A stretch of DNA of 64,000 bases, from assembly GCF_009755605.1 (NCBI RefSeq), contig NZ_WPNZ01000032.1:46082-110081 (forward strand), given 5' to 3'. Position numbers and translations under genes: made by a program. Source of the DNA: Streptomyces typhae (lineage in GTDB: Bacteria; Actinomycetota; Actinomycetes; Streptomycetales; Streptomycetaceae). The first letter of the stretch is position 1. Every line of letters starts with the position of its first letter. The notes under the pieces were generated by a model. It was given only the letters and a program-made list of their open reading frames with translations. It was not told where the DNA came from and made no database searches. Below are positions 47,539-56,065 of the stretch, in pieces.

Positions 47539-48816
47539 ATGACCCGTACGCAGGAACCGTCCGAGCTGCCGCAGCGGGAGCCCGAAGCCACCGGAGCGAC
47601 CGAGGTGCCGTCCGCGCGTGAGGCAACGGGGACGCCGCCTGCCTCTGCCTCGCCGTCCGGCGCGGACCGCGTGGTGCGGATACGGCGGCGCCTGGAGCGC
47701 CTGATCGGCATCGCGGCGACCGAGGGCAACAAGCTCCTGCCCTTGCGCAACGGCGATGAGATCTTCGCCGCGATGCTGGCCGGGATCCGCCGCGCCGAGC
47801 ACACGGTGGACATGATGACCTTCGTGTACTGGAAGGGCGACATCGCCCGCCGGTTCGCGGAGACGCTCGCGGAGCGGGCCCGTGCCGGGGTGCGGGTGCG
47901 GCTGCTCCTCGACGGGTTCGGGAGCCGGCTGATCGAGACGGAGCAGTTGGACGCCATGGAGCGCGCCGGGGTGCAGGTGGCGTGGTTCCGCAAGCCGCTG
48001 TACCTCTCGCCGCTCAAGCAGAATCACCGCTGCCACCGCAAGGTGCTTGTCGTCGACGAGGAGATCGCGTTCACCGGCGGGGTCGGCATCGCCGAGGAGT
48101 GGTGCGGTGACGCCCGCAACGAGAACGAGTGGCGCGACACGCATGTGGAGGTCCGGGGCCCGGCCGTGGACGGGATCGCCGCCGCCTTCGCCCAGAACTG
48201 GGCCGAGTGCCACGACGAACTCTTCGACGAGCGGGACCGGTTCATCGAGCACCGCCCCCAGGGCGACGCCGTCGTGCAGGTCGTGCGCGGCTCGGCCAGC
48301 TTCGGCTGGCAGGACATGCAGACCCTGATCCGCGTGATGCTGGAATCCGCCGAGGAACGCTTCCGCCTGGCCACCGCCTACTTCTCCCCGGACGCGTACT
48401 TCATCGAGCTGCTGTGCGCGACGGCGCGGCGCGGTGTCGAGGTGGAGATCGTGCTGCCCGGACCGCACACCGACAAGCGGGTGTGCCAGTTGGCGGGTCA
48501 GCACTACTACGAGGACCTCATCGCCTGCGGGGTGAGGATCTACCAGTACCAGCCGACGATGATGCACGCCAAGGTCATCACCGTCGACGGGGTCGCCGCT
48601 CTCATCGGCTCGACCAACTTCAACCGTCGCTCGTTCGACCACGACGAGGAAGTCATGCTCGCCGTCCTGGACCAGACGTTCACCGCCACCCTCGACGAGC
48701 ACTTCGAGGCGGACGTGGCGGCCAGCGAACTGATCAGAGCGGGCCGCTGGCGGAGACGTTCGGTCCTCCAGCGAGCCCGGGAGGCCGCTGTCCAGCCGAT
48801 CCGCCGGTTCCTGTGA
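47539..48816 (+). CDS. Phospholipase D-family protein (cardiolipin synthase-like)
   Basis: A 425-residue enzyme with two HKD motifs: first NHRCHRKVLVVDEEIAFTGG (H-x-K-x4-D) and second MMHAKVITVDGVAALIGSTN, each followed by the G-S/T-x-N or GG element. Supporting regions are DEIFAAMLAGIRRAEHTVDM, MTFVYWKGDIARRF, VRLLLDGFGSRLI and FRLATAYFSPDAYFIELL. There is no membrane helix at the N-terminus, unlike classical ClsA, but ClsB-like enzymes also lack it. The reaction is probably transphosphatidylation at the membrane. The N-terminal 45 residues are a disordered Glu/Pro/Ala segment. The ATG at 47539 follows AGGGGAT. Confidence 0.9.
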   Translation: MTRTQEPSELPQREPEATGATEVPSAREATGTPPASASPSGADRVVRIRRRLERLIGIAATEGNKLLPLRNGDEIFAAMLAGIRRAEHTVDMMTFVYWKGDIARRFAETLAERARAGVRVRLLLDGFGSRLIETEQLDAMERAGVQVAWFRKPLYLSPLKQNHRCHRKVLVVDEEIAFTGGVGIAEEWCGDARNENEWRDTHVEVRGPAVDGIAAAFAQNWAECHDELFDERDRFIEHRPQGDAVVQVVRGSASFGWQDMQTLIRVMLESAEERFRLATAYFSPDAYFIELLCATARRGVEVEIVLPGPHTDKRVCQLAGQHYYEDLIACGVRIYQYQPTMMHAKVITVDGVAALIGSTNFNRRSFDHDEEVMLAVLDQTFTATLDEHFEADVAASELIRAGRWRRRSVLQRAREAAVQPIRRFL

Positions 48817-48974
48817 ACCCACTGCGCTCGGCTCCTGTGGAACAAGCGCTGGAACGGCTTCACACCCGGTGTTCGACGTAGGGTGTGGCTCTTCTGCGGG
48901 GACGCGCGGAAGCATCCAGGTGCCTGCCCTTAGGGTTGAAGCAAGTTCAGTGATCAGTCCGGAGGTGTCGTTCC

Positions 48975-49343
48975 TTGCAGATGAAGCTGAGCGCGATAAC
49001 GCTCGATTGTCCTGATCCGCTGGCTCTGTCGTTGTTCTATCAGCAGGCCACGGGCCTTGAACCGCACCCGAAGTCGAACGCGGAGTTCGCCGGGCTCAAC
49101 CGCGAGGATGGGCTCCTTCTCGGCTTCCAGCGGGTCGACGACTACCAGCCTCCCGACTGGCCTGGCCAGGCCAACCCCCAGCAACTCCACATCTGTTTCA
49201 AGGTGGCCGAGAACCTCGACGAGGTGGAGGTCCGGCTCGTGGAACTGGGCGCCGGCAAGCCGGACTACCAGCCCCATGATGCAGCCAAGGCACGGGTGCT
49301 CACCGATCCGGCTGGGCATCCCTTTTGCGTGGTAAGTGAGTAA
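48975..49343 (+). CDS. VOC-superfamily (glyoxalase-like) protein
   Basis: A 122-residue VOC protein: KLSAITLDCPDPLALSLFYQ, NREDGLLLGFQRVDDYQPPD, QLHICFKVAENLDEVEVRLV and a final DPAGHPFCVVSE with the usual metal-site Glu. It belongs to the actinobacterial glyoxalase-like group that includes bleomycin-resistance-like proteins. A TTG at 48975 lies eight bases after GGAGGT and is a better-placed start than the ATG at 48981. It sits directly left of the broken ISKra4-type element. Confidence 0.85.
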   Translation: MQMKLSAITLDCPDPLALSLFYQQATGLEPHPKSNAEFAGLNREDGLLLGFQRVDDYQPPDWPGQANPQQLHICFKVAENLDEVEVRLVELGAGKPDYQPHDAAKARVLTDPAGHPFCVVSE

Positions 49344-49377
49344 AGGCCCCTGCGTGCTGTGGCCGTGGGGTCTGTAG

Positions 49378-50825
49378 TCAGGCGGTGAGGTCGTACTTCT
49401 GCTGCTCTGGGCTTTCATGGACTCGGTAGTGCTCGTGGGCAAGGTGGTAGCGCCAGTAGGCGTGTAGGTCTCCGTTGCTGGTCAACGCCCGGAGTTACAA
49501 AGCGCTTCGGCTCCGGCGAGCCCCCTGCGGGAGCCGGTGATGTCGAGCCGGTCGGTGATCAGGTGCCGGCAGGCTCCTCGATCACTCCGGTCGCAATCGG
49601 CCAGCCAGCAGTGAGTGCTCGGTCGTAGCGGAGGAAGGGTTCTTTGCTGCTCAGGTAGCGGATGCAGACGTCGGCTCCCTGGCGTTTCGCCCGTGGCAGC
49701 CGGGCCTTCTTGACCTGGCGTGCGATCGTCTGGGCCGTCTGGCGGACGTTTCCGCTCAGCACGGTCAGGGCGTGGACGGCGACCCAGTCCTCGGCGGCCG
49801 GATCACCGGGGTCGTGGAGTGACCACGCGGCCTGCCACAAGTACTCCAGAACGTGGACGAAGTCGATGACGATGTGGACGGTGACGCCACGCAGGACGGC
49901 CTGGTCCTGGATGAGGTCGAGTTGGTGGCGGGCGCCGTCGACGAGGACAACCCAGTCCCGCAGATGCTGCGGGTCACGGGCTTCGGCCTGGTCGAAGGCT
50001 TCGCCGATCACGGTGGCGGCGTCGTGGATCACCGATCCGTGCAGCCACTTCCCGGTCTCCTTCGGGCCCGGCCGCAGGGCCCGCTTGCCGTGGCATCCGC
50101 CGGGCAGGGCGATGATGTCGTGCGGGCGGCGGACGGCGGGGGCGGCGTCATAGACGGCGGTCAGGGTGGCCATGCGTTTGCGGCCCACCTTCTCGCCGGA
50201 AGCGAGCCGGGTACGGAACACTCCCGGACGAGTCGCAGCTTTCCGGGTCGCTGGCCGCAATGCATCGGGGCGCATGACAACCCCTTTGCCATCGGCCGAG
50301 ATCACCAACAGCGTGGAGGCGGTGCAGGGGGTGGGCGCCATCGCCCGGGAGAAGCTGTCGATGTCCACCGCGACCTGGACGGCGAGGTCCTCGATCTGCC
50401 GCTTGCCCGCGACTGGGCCGCAGCGGCGTGTAATCGCTTCCCGCGCGGTGTCGAAGGAGGCGTTCACCGCTTCGAGGACGGCCAGTTTCCGCAGGCCATG
50501 CGAGTGGAGCCGCTCGGGCAGGGACAACAGAGCGTCGGCCGGACAGACGTTGAGGATTCCAGGTGCAGGCGGGGCAGCCCGTCGGGTCCCATGATCTGGG
50601 GCCGGTGGGCGTGGGCAGCGTCCTCTTCGCGTCGGGCCCGCAGATCAAGTGGTCCTGCAGGAGCTGCCGCAGCAGCAACCGGCCCTGGCTGTCGAGGAGT
50701 TCTTCCAGGTCGTGGTGGGCAAGACGGCCTGTTTCCGGGGCCGTCAGATGGTCGACGAGCGTGCTGAAGAAACTGGTCGGGGCTGCAAACAGGTCAGCCG
50801 TCGACGCCGTGTCGTACGGTTCCAC
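49378..50825 (-). pseudogene. ISKra4-family transposase, multiply frameshifted
   Basis: The translated pieces line up end to end only when several frames are joined. The N-terminal part, with LVDHLTAPETGRLAHHDLEE and LLLRQLLQDHL, is in one frame from 50825. GILNVCPADALLSLPERLHS and the central catalytic part (WVVLVDGARHQLDLIQDQAV, VHIVIDFVHVLEYLWQAAWS, GWPIATGVIE) are in a second. After GVIE the frame changes again to CRHLITDRLDITGSRRGLAG, and after an internal stop LTSNGDLHAYWRYHLAHEHY runs to the TGA at 49378-49380. The family (ISKra4, formerly ISAzba1-like) has a DDE transposase of about 480 residues. At least three frame breaks make this copy inactive. Terminal inverted repeats could not be fixed with confidence. 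Confidence 0.85.
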
Positions 50826-50903
50826 CTCGGGACTCTTCTCGCAGCGGACGGATGGGTTGGCACCTACGACCGTAGGGAGGAGAGACCCTTGGTCACCATC
50901 CCT

Positions 50904-51179
50904 TCACACCTCGTCGCTCCTGTTGGGCGGACGGGCGAACACACCCCTCACCTCTTCCGTCAGCCACCCCCGGCGCACCATTCGCTTCAGCTTCGAACGC
51001 ACTCCCTCGATCTTCGAGAGGTTCTCGCTGCCCAGCCCGATGCCCTCGGCGAACTGCTTGGCCCGCAACGGAGTCCCGGCATCGGCCAGGACTTCCAGCA
51101 GGTCTTGATAGGCCCTGGGCGACACGGACGTCTCAAGGTCCTGCCGCCACTGCGGCACCGTCGTCACGCCGATCCTCAA
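50904..51179 (-). CDS. Small winged-helix-like protein
   Basis: A 91-residue protein with VSPRAYQDLLEVLADAGTPL, RAKQFAEGIGLGSENLSKIE and GVRSKLKRMVRRGWLTEEVR, which reads as a compact winged helix of the type that separates a recognition helix from a basic wing (KRMVRRGWL). It starts at a TTG overlapping the TGA of the previous gene (TTGA at 51176-51179), so it is translationally coupled to it. Similar pairs of a short coiled-coil protein and this wHTH protein occur in Streptomyces near IS elements. Here the pair sits directly upstream of the broken transposase on the same strand, so it may be an accessory part of the same insertion. Confidence 0.65.
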   Translation of the reverse strand: MRIGVTTVPQWRQDLETSVSPRAYQDLLEVLADAGTPLRAKQFAEGIGLGSENLSKIEGVRSKLKRMVRRGWLTEEVRGVFARPPNRSDEV

Positions 51180-51424
51180 GCCCGGCCCAGGCTCGGTCCC
51201 CCCACGGCCTCGCCTTCGCCGGCCCGCTCCGGCGCCTCGGCTGCCACCGGCACGGTCTCCGCGAGGACCCCATCGACCGTTTCCCGGGTGATCCGCAGAC
51301 GCGTCAACCGTTCCTCGACCGCCGCGAGCTGCTGCTTCAGCTCATCGATCCTGTTCCGGAGTTCTTCGGCCTGAGTGTGTGCATCCGCTTCCCGGCACGC
51401 CAGTTCGTCACGCAACGAGCCCAT
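51176..51424 (-). CDS. Small coiled-coil protein
   Basis: An 82-residue, strongly helical protein with heptad pattern: LRDELACREADAHTQAEELR, NRIDELKQQLAAVEERLTRL, then RITRETVDGVLAETVPVAAE and an acidic/Gly tail. The ATG at 51424 follows TTGGAGGCGGCG, a good ribosome site. It overlaps the next gene by four bases. No DNA-binding or catalytic motif. Probably dimerises and works with the wHTH protein encoded next, possibly as a two-part regulator; the mobile-element link is by position only. Confidence 0.6.
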   Translation of the reverse strand: MGSLRDELACREADAHTQAEELRNRIDELKQQLAAVEERLTRLRITRETVDGVLAETVPVAAEAPERAGEGEAVGGPSLGRA

Positions 51425-51753
51425 CGCCGCCTCCAACGTTGTGCCGCAACAGTAGGAGACGTACACACGTCACGGCACCCCGCCGGGAAGCCTTCCCTGA
51501 TCAGCCCGTCCCCGTAGGAAAGCTACACCCATCGACGTACGCGCAGGCTCTGCGGAGTTGTCGGTCACGCGCCGCAAGTTAGGGCCTCCGCGTACCTGTA
51601 ACACCCTTTTGCGCCACACCGGTTTGTGCCACACCGGTTGCGGCGAGAACGGCTACTGCGATATCGGGTCTCTCGTGGCGGGCGGCGGGTCGGCAGGAAG
51701 CTCGTGCGCCTCTCCCTGCCATCCCCCCGCCATCCCTCTGCCACCATCCGGTG
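51425..51753. other. 329-bp region without a gene
   Basis: Contains a direct repeat gccacaccggtt (51614 and 51628 region) and a TTGTGCCGCAA near-palindrome at about 51440, which might mark the right end of the IS insertion. No ORF is supported. Confidence 0.4.
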
Positions 51754-52368
51754 TCAGACCGGCGCCGTCCCGTGCAGCGACGCGCGAAGGTGCGCCACGG
51801 CGGTGTCGAGGGCCGCCTTCAGATGGGTCGAATCGCCGGTGGACATCATGATGGTCACGCCTCCCTGGATACCCGCCAGCAGCGCGGCGGCTTCCCGGTC
51901 CGCGTCGAGGGACGGCGAAACCAGACCGTTCTCCCGGAGGGAACGGATGCCGCGGGCCAGGTCCTCCTGCCACTGGCGCATGAGTTCCGTGACGATCGCC
52001 CGAGCGCCCGGACCGGACCGCCCGACCTGAAGGAACAGCGAGCCCAACGGGCACTCGTCGCCTTGGCGTTCATAGCGCTCCACCACCGCGTCCCGCCACT
52101 CCTGCCAGGACTCCCACGTGTCAAGCCGTCCGAGGTGCGGCTGCTGGTCCTCCAGGACGCGGTCGGCCTCGAACTGCGCCACGGCGAGCAGCAGTTGGTC
52201 CTTCCCCTGGGGGAAGTAGTGGAAGAGCTGGCTCTTGCTGGTGCCGGTCCGGGCGCGGATGTCGTCGAGCGTCGTGACGGCCGGGCCCTGCTCACGGAGC
52301 ACCCCGGCCGCGCCCTCGACGATGCGCGCCCGCGTGGCGCGCCCCTTCGCGGTCAGCGAGTCCTGCAT
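51754..52368 (-). CDS. TetR-family repressor divergent from an SDR gene
   Basis: A 204-residue TetR protein: LTAKGRATRARIVEGAAGVL, REQGPAVTTLDDIRARTGTS, KSQLFHYFPQGKDQLLLAVA for the HTH, and a ligand domain typical of the TetR_C_6/YcdC or LmrA type (WQEWRDAVVERYERQGDECP, LGSLFLQVGRSGPGARAIVT, GIQGGVTIMMSTGDSTHLKA). ATG 52368 was preferred over upstream in-frame starts in a ctcccctcgaccatcacg-type repeat. It is divergent from the SDR gene, with an inverted repeat between them, the standard arrangement for a repressor of one oxidoreductase. Ligand unknown. Confidence 0.88.
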   Translation of the reverse strand: MQDSLTAKGRATRARIVEGAAGVLREQGPAVTTLDDIRARTGTSKSQLFHYFPQGKDQLLLAVAQFEADRVLEDQQPHLGRLDTWESWQEWRDAVVERYERQGDECPLGSLFLQVGRSGPGARAIVTELMRQWQEDLARGIRSLRENGLVSPSLDADREAAALLAGIQGGVTIMMSTGDSTHLKAALDTAVAHLRASLHGTAPV

Positions 52369-52586
52369 CACGTCAGCATGTCTCCCCTCGACCATCACGT
52401 CTCCTCTCCCCTCGACGGTCACGTCGTCTCCGGACCATCACGTTTCCCCCTCGCCGGCCTCGCCGCCACCTCCACGGCCACGAAACGGGGCCGATCCACC
52501 GGGCCCGAGCCCGGCTCCGGCCCCGGACCCGAACCTGGCCCACAGCCCACAGCCCACAGCCCACCCTACGGCTCGCACCCCCCGAC

Positions 52587-52602
52587 TGGACTTGCTGGTC
52601 CA
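52587..52602. promoter_or_regulatory. Inverted repeat between TetR and SDR genes
   Basis: TGGAC-TTGCTG-GTCCA is a 5-bp inverted repeat with 6-bp spacer, 72 bp upstream of the SDR start; a candidate TetR operator. The rest of the 305-bp gap holds only short direct repeats. Confidence 0.55.
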
Positions 52603-52673
52603 TTTTCTCCGGCGCACAGTGGTCCCCACATCGCGCCGGACACCAACGGCCCAGCGGACAGGGAGAGCACGCC

Positions 52674-53444
52674 ATGAGTGAGCGACTGCGGGACAAGACA
52701 GCTCTGATCACCGGATCGACCAGCAACATCGGCCAGGCCATCGCCGAAGCGTTCGCCGCCGAGGGGGCCCACGTCATCGTGTCCGGCAGGAACAAGGAAC
52801 GGGGCGAGCACGTCGTCGCGGGCATCCGCGCCGACGGGGGCCGGGCCGACTTCCTGCCTGCCGACCTCGACGGCAGCCCGGCCGCGTCCCGGGACCTGGC
52901 CGAGCGAGCCCGGGAAGCTCTCGGCGGACGCATCGACATCCTGGTCAACAACGCGGGCGTGTATCCGTCGCCCTCGACCGCCGCCACCGACGAGGACACC
53001 TTCGACCTGGTGTACGGGGTGAACGTGAAGGCCCCCTTCTTCCTCACCGCCGCCGTCGCCCCCGTCATGGCGGACTCCGGCGGCGGAGCGGTCATCAACC
53101 TCGGCTCCTGGATCGCACGCCTGGGCGTACCGCTCGGCTCGTTGTACAGCTCCACCAAGGGCGCCATGGAGACGCTCACCCGGGCGTGGGCCTCGGAGTT
53201 CGGCCCGCGGGGCGTGCGCGTCAACGCCATCTCGCCGGGCGTGGTCCTGCCCCCTTCGCCGCCCGGTGCCGAACCCCACCCGGGCCGGCTCATGATGCGG
53301 GGCACCCCGGCAGGGGAGGTCGGCGCCCCGAGCGCCATCGCGCACGCGGCGGTGTGGCTGGCCGGCGACGAGGCGGCGTTCGTGCACGGCACGGTGGTGG
53401 ATGTGGACGGCGGGCGGACGGGGGTCGCCGTGGTCGCGGCGTAA
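52674..53444 (+). CDS. Short-chain dehydrogenase/reductase
   Basis: A 256-residue classical SDR. The cofactor motif is TALITGSTSNIGQAIAEAFA (T-G-x3-x-x-G), with VIVSGRNKERG after strand 2 (Arg, suggesting NADPH), DILVNNAGVYPSP (NNAG), VINLGSWIARLGVPLG with the catalytic Ser and YSSTKGAMETLTRAWA (Y-x-x-x-K). It ends WLAGDEAAFVHGTVVDVDGG, the usual SDR C-terminus. Substrate unknown. It is probably repressed by the divergent TetR protein. The 3' end is duplicated downstream as a minisatellite. Confidence 0.9.
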   Translation: MSERLRDKTALITGSTSNIGQAIAEAFAAEGAHVIVSGRNKERGEHVVAGIRADGGRADFLPADLDGSPAASRDLAERAREALGGRIDILVNNAGVYPSPSTAATDEDTFDLVYGVNVKAPFFLTAAVAPVMADSGGGAVINLGSWIARLGVPLGSLYSSTKGAMETLTRAWASEFGPRGVRVNAISPGVVLPPSPPGAEPHPGRLMMRGTPAGEVGAPSAIAHAAVWLAGDEAAFVHGTVVDVDGGRTGVAVVAA

Positions 53445-53496
53445 GGCGAGGCACCATGGTCGCGGCGTAGGGGCAGGGGTGCCGTGGTCGCAGCGG
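53431..53496. repeat. Minisatellite duplicating the SDR gene 3' end
   Basis: The stretch tggtcgcggcgtaa at the end of the gene recurs as tggtcgcggcgtag (53457) and tggtcgcagcgg (53485), with spacings of 26 and 28 bp. The first two copies include a stop codon (TAA, TAG). Confidence 0.8.
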
Positions 53497-53605
53497 CGGA
53501 TGCGGGCCCGCCGAGGCTCAGGGCGTGGGACCTCCCCGATACCGAAGGAGGGCTGCTCGCTGCGACAATGAGTGTCAGAACACGAACATGAAGGGCAGGC
53601 CGCCG

Positions 53606-54049
53606 ATGGAACCACCGCACCCGGCCAGGGACGTGCTCGATCACGTGGGGTACCGCCTCAAGAAGGCCCACTCCGCCCTGCGCGGCGCCATGGACACCGC
53701 GCTGCGCGCACACGGCCTGACCGTGCCGCAGTACTCCTGCCTCGAAGTGCTGGCCGCGCGTCCCGGCCTGTCCAACGCCGAGCTCGCCCGCGCCACCTTC
53801 GTCACCCGCCAGTCGATGAACGTGGTCCTGCGCGGGCTGCAGCGAGAAGGGCTCATCGAACGCCCCGACACCGTCGAGACCGGCCGCGCCCGCCCCACGA
53901 CCCTCACGGCCGAGGGCCTCCGCAAGCTCCAGGCCTCGCGGTCAGCCGTCTACGCGATCGAGGCGCGCATGATCGAGGCCATCCCCGACGGCCGTCTCGA
54001 CGCCCTCTTGGAGGACTTCGACCGCATGGCGGAAGCTCTCGGCGGCTGA
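53606..54049 (+). CDS. MarR-family transcriptional regulator
   Basis: A 147-residue MarR protein: HVGYRLKKAHSALRGAMDTA, LRAHGLTVPQYSCLEVLAAR, PGLSNAELARATFVTRQSMN, VVLRGLQREGLIERPDTVET and RARPTTLTAEGLRKLQASRS, which are helices 1 to 5 and the wing. The C-terminal dimerisation helices follow. It lies 234 bp upstream of an MDR oxidoreductase on the same strand, a plausible target. Start codon choice: ATG 53606 after AAGGGCAGG; ATG 53588 or 53570 would add 6-12 residues. Confidence 0.9.
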   Translation: MEPPHPARDVLDHVGYRLKKAHSALRGAMDTALRAHGLTVPQYSCLEVLAARPGLSNAELARATFVTRQSMNVVLRGLQREGLIERPDTVETGRARPTTLTAEGLRKLQASRSAVYAIEARMIEAIPDGRLDALLEDFDRMAEALGG

Positions 54050-54283
54050 GCTGCCACGCGGTGCGGTCGTGGCACTGCCGGAGGCGGACGCGACGCATCC
54101 AGGAAGGGGCAGGAACGGGAGCGGGAAACGTGAGCTCGCCTCCCGAACCCGGAAGCTGACGAAGCAGCGGCCTATGCGGGGGCGCCAGTTCGGAGGATGC
54201 TGAGCGGACCGCCGCGGGACCCCGGGCAGACCCGGGGGGCCCGAAGGGGCGTGCCCGTTCGCTTCGACCGGGGGGAGTGCGCT

Positions 54284-55264
54284 GTGAAGGCCATCGTTCA
54301 GGACGTCTACGGCTCCGCGGACACGCTGTACTTGCGGGACGTAGAACGCCCCTCCCCCGCCGCGGACGAGGTGGTGGTGCGCGTGCACGCCGCCGGTGTC
54401 GGCCCTGACGTCTGGCATCTGATGACCGGGCTGCCCCTGATGGTCCGCCTCGTCTCCGGACCGCGCAGGCCCAAGAACCCCGTACGGGGCTGGGACGGCG
54501 CCGGACAGGTCGAAGCGGTCGGCGCGAAGGTGACGGGCTTCGCGCCCGGCGACGCGGTCTACGGGCACCTCGACGGCTCCTTCGCCCAGTACGCCCGCGC
54601 CAAGGCCGAGAGGATCGCGCCGAAACCCGAGAACATCACCTTCGAGCAGGCCGCCGCCGTCCCGGTCTCCGGCGTCACCGCCCTACAGGCCCTGCACACC
54701 AAAGCACGGCTGCGAGCAGGGCAGAAGGTGCTGATCATCGGTGCCTCAGGCGGGGTGGGCAGCTTCGCCGTCCAGCTCGCCGTCGCCCACGGCGCCGAGG
54801 CAGTCGGTGTCTGCGGCAGCGGTTCCGCCGAGTACGTACGCTCCCTCGGCGCCACGGCCGTACTCGACTACACCCGTCAGGAGATCACCGACGGTCCCCA
54901 CCCCTACGACGTCATCCTCGACGCCGCCGGCAACCGCCCCCTTTCCCTGCTGCGCGGTGCCCTCGCCCCCGAAGGCACCCTGGTGCGCGTCGGCGGCGGG
55001 GGCGACAGCCGCTGGTTCGGCGACACCGGCATCCAGCTGCGGATGGCACTGCGGAACCGCCTCTCGCACCAGCACCTCCTCGGCATGCTGGCAACCGTGC
55101 GCCGCGCGGACCTCGTGCGGCTCACGTCCCTCATCGACAACGGTGACCTCACACCGGTCGTCGACAGCGCCTATCCCCTGGCCGAGGCACCGGCAGCCGT
55201 CCGCCATCTGAAGCGGGGCCACCCCCGGGGCAAGGTCGTCCTGACCGTGCCGCCCGAAGCCTGA
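54284..55264 (+). CDS. NAD(P)-dependent MDR oxidoreductase (quinone oxidoreductase-like)
   Basis: A 326-residue zinc-free MDR enzyme. The GTG at 54284 follows GGGGGAG. The catalytic domain contains EVVVRVHAAGVGPDVWHLMT and GWDGAGQVEAVGAKVTGFAP and GDAVYGH. The cofactor domain has GQKVLIIGASGGVGSFAVQL with the A-x-G-G-V-G loop, and LRSLGATAVLDYTRQEIT-type spacing as YVRSLGATAVLDYTRQEI. The end is HLKRGHPRGKVVLTV, typical of the RTN4IP1/QOR subgroup. It probably reduces quinones or other small electrophiles using NADPH and may be controlled by the upstream MarR protein. Its last codons and stop form the first unit of a 22-bp tandem repeat. Confidence 0.9.
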   Translation: MKAIVQDVYGSADTLYLRDVERPSPAADEVVVRVHAAGVGPDVWHLMTGLPLMVRLVSGPRRPKNPVRGWDGAGQVEAVGAKVTGFAPGDAVYGHLDGSFAQYARAKAERIAPKPENITFEQAAAVPVSGVTALQALHTKARLRAGQKVLIIGASGGVGSFAVQLAVAHGAEAVGVCGSGSAEYVRSLGATAVLDYTRQEITDGPHPYDVILDAAGNRPLSLLRGALAPEGTLVRVGGGGDSRWFGDTGIQLRMALRNRLSHQHLLGMLATVRRADLVRLTSLIDNGDLTPVVDSAYPLAEAPAAVRHLKRGHPRGKVVLTVPPEA

Positions 55265-55331
55265 GACCGCGCCCCACGGAACCTCAGACCGTGCCGCCCA
55301 TAGCCTGAGACCGTGCCGCCCGGAGCCTGAG
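55244..55331. repeat. 22-bp tandem repeat, four copies, starting inside the gene end
   Basis: Units begin accgtgccgccc and end cctgag or cctcag, at 55244, 55266, 55288 and 55310. Three of four contain TGA, and the first TGA (55262-55264) is the gene stop. From 55332 to 55588 there is a further Gly/Pro-coding-like low-complexity tract and no gene. Confidence 0.85.
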
Positions 55332-55588
55332 GATGCTCCGGCTCCGGGTCCCGGCCCGGCTTCGGGTCCGGCTCCGCCGCTTTTGACGAGCATTGCCGCG
55401 CCGTCCCGGGGCAGCAGCAAGGTAAGGGCCGATTGCGGCGCTTCGACCACTGCGCAGCGGCTCGTGGCGGCGTGACGCCGTGTCCGCTCCTGCCGTGCCC
55501 GGCTCTGTCGCGCTCGCCCTCACCACCGCTGATCGACTGCTGGTCCACCTCTGGCCCGTAGGCTCCACTTCCCGCCCTGGAGGCGCTG

Positions 55589-55939
55589 ATGTCCTATTAC
55601 CCGGCGATGATCGCGAGCGCCGCCCTCCTCACCGTCGGCACCGCCTACGCGGTGTACGAGCACGCGTGGCTGCCCGCCTTCGCGCTCGTGCACGGTGCGG
55701 GACTCCTCGTCCTCTGGGCCCGGGGCGAGCGGGCGGCGCACCGTCGGGCACTCGCTCTCGCGCAGCGCGCCGAACTCGCCGCCCGTCCCGATCCGGACCC
55801 GCCCCTCGCACCGCATCTCCAGTCCGAACTCAAGCGCGCATGGGCGGAGTTGAACTCCGCGTGTTGTCTGCCCGCGGGCCTCTCGCACCACACCGAGCAC
55901 GACCCCACGTTCTGCTCCCGCAACAGGCACGCCATGTGA
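55589..55939 (+). CDS. Small membrane protein of unknown function
   Basis: A 116-residue protein with two N-terminal helices, YYPAMIASAALLTVGTAYAV and LPAFALVHGAGLLVLWARG, then a cytoplasmic part with a helical stretch (AAHRRALALAQRAELAARPD) and a Cys-containing end (LNSACCLPAGLSHHTEHDPT, FCSRNRH). The Cys/His content (three Cys and three His in the last 30 residues) might bind a metal. The ATG follows GGAGG five bases upstream. It stands alone between the MDR gene and the convergent propeller gene. Family not recognised. Confidence 0.7.
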   Translation: MSYYPAMIASAALLTVGTAYAVYEHAWLPAFALVHGAGLLVLWARGERAAHRRALALAQRAELAARPDPDPPLAPHLQSELKRAWAELNSACCLPAGLSHHTEHDPTFCSRNRHAM

Positions 55940-56065
55940 GCCGTCGACGTACACAGGTGAGCCGCCGACGTACCGCGGCGACAGACGTACGCGCCGAGGC
56001 GGCGACAGACGCAGCCGAGGCGGCGACAGAGGTACGCGTGCGAGTCCGGTTCGACGCCGTACGGC

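Noticed and set aside
48975..49343. Bleomycin resistance protein
   Set aside because: Only the general VOC fold is visible; no bleomycin-binding specificity or context.
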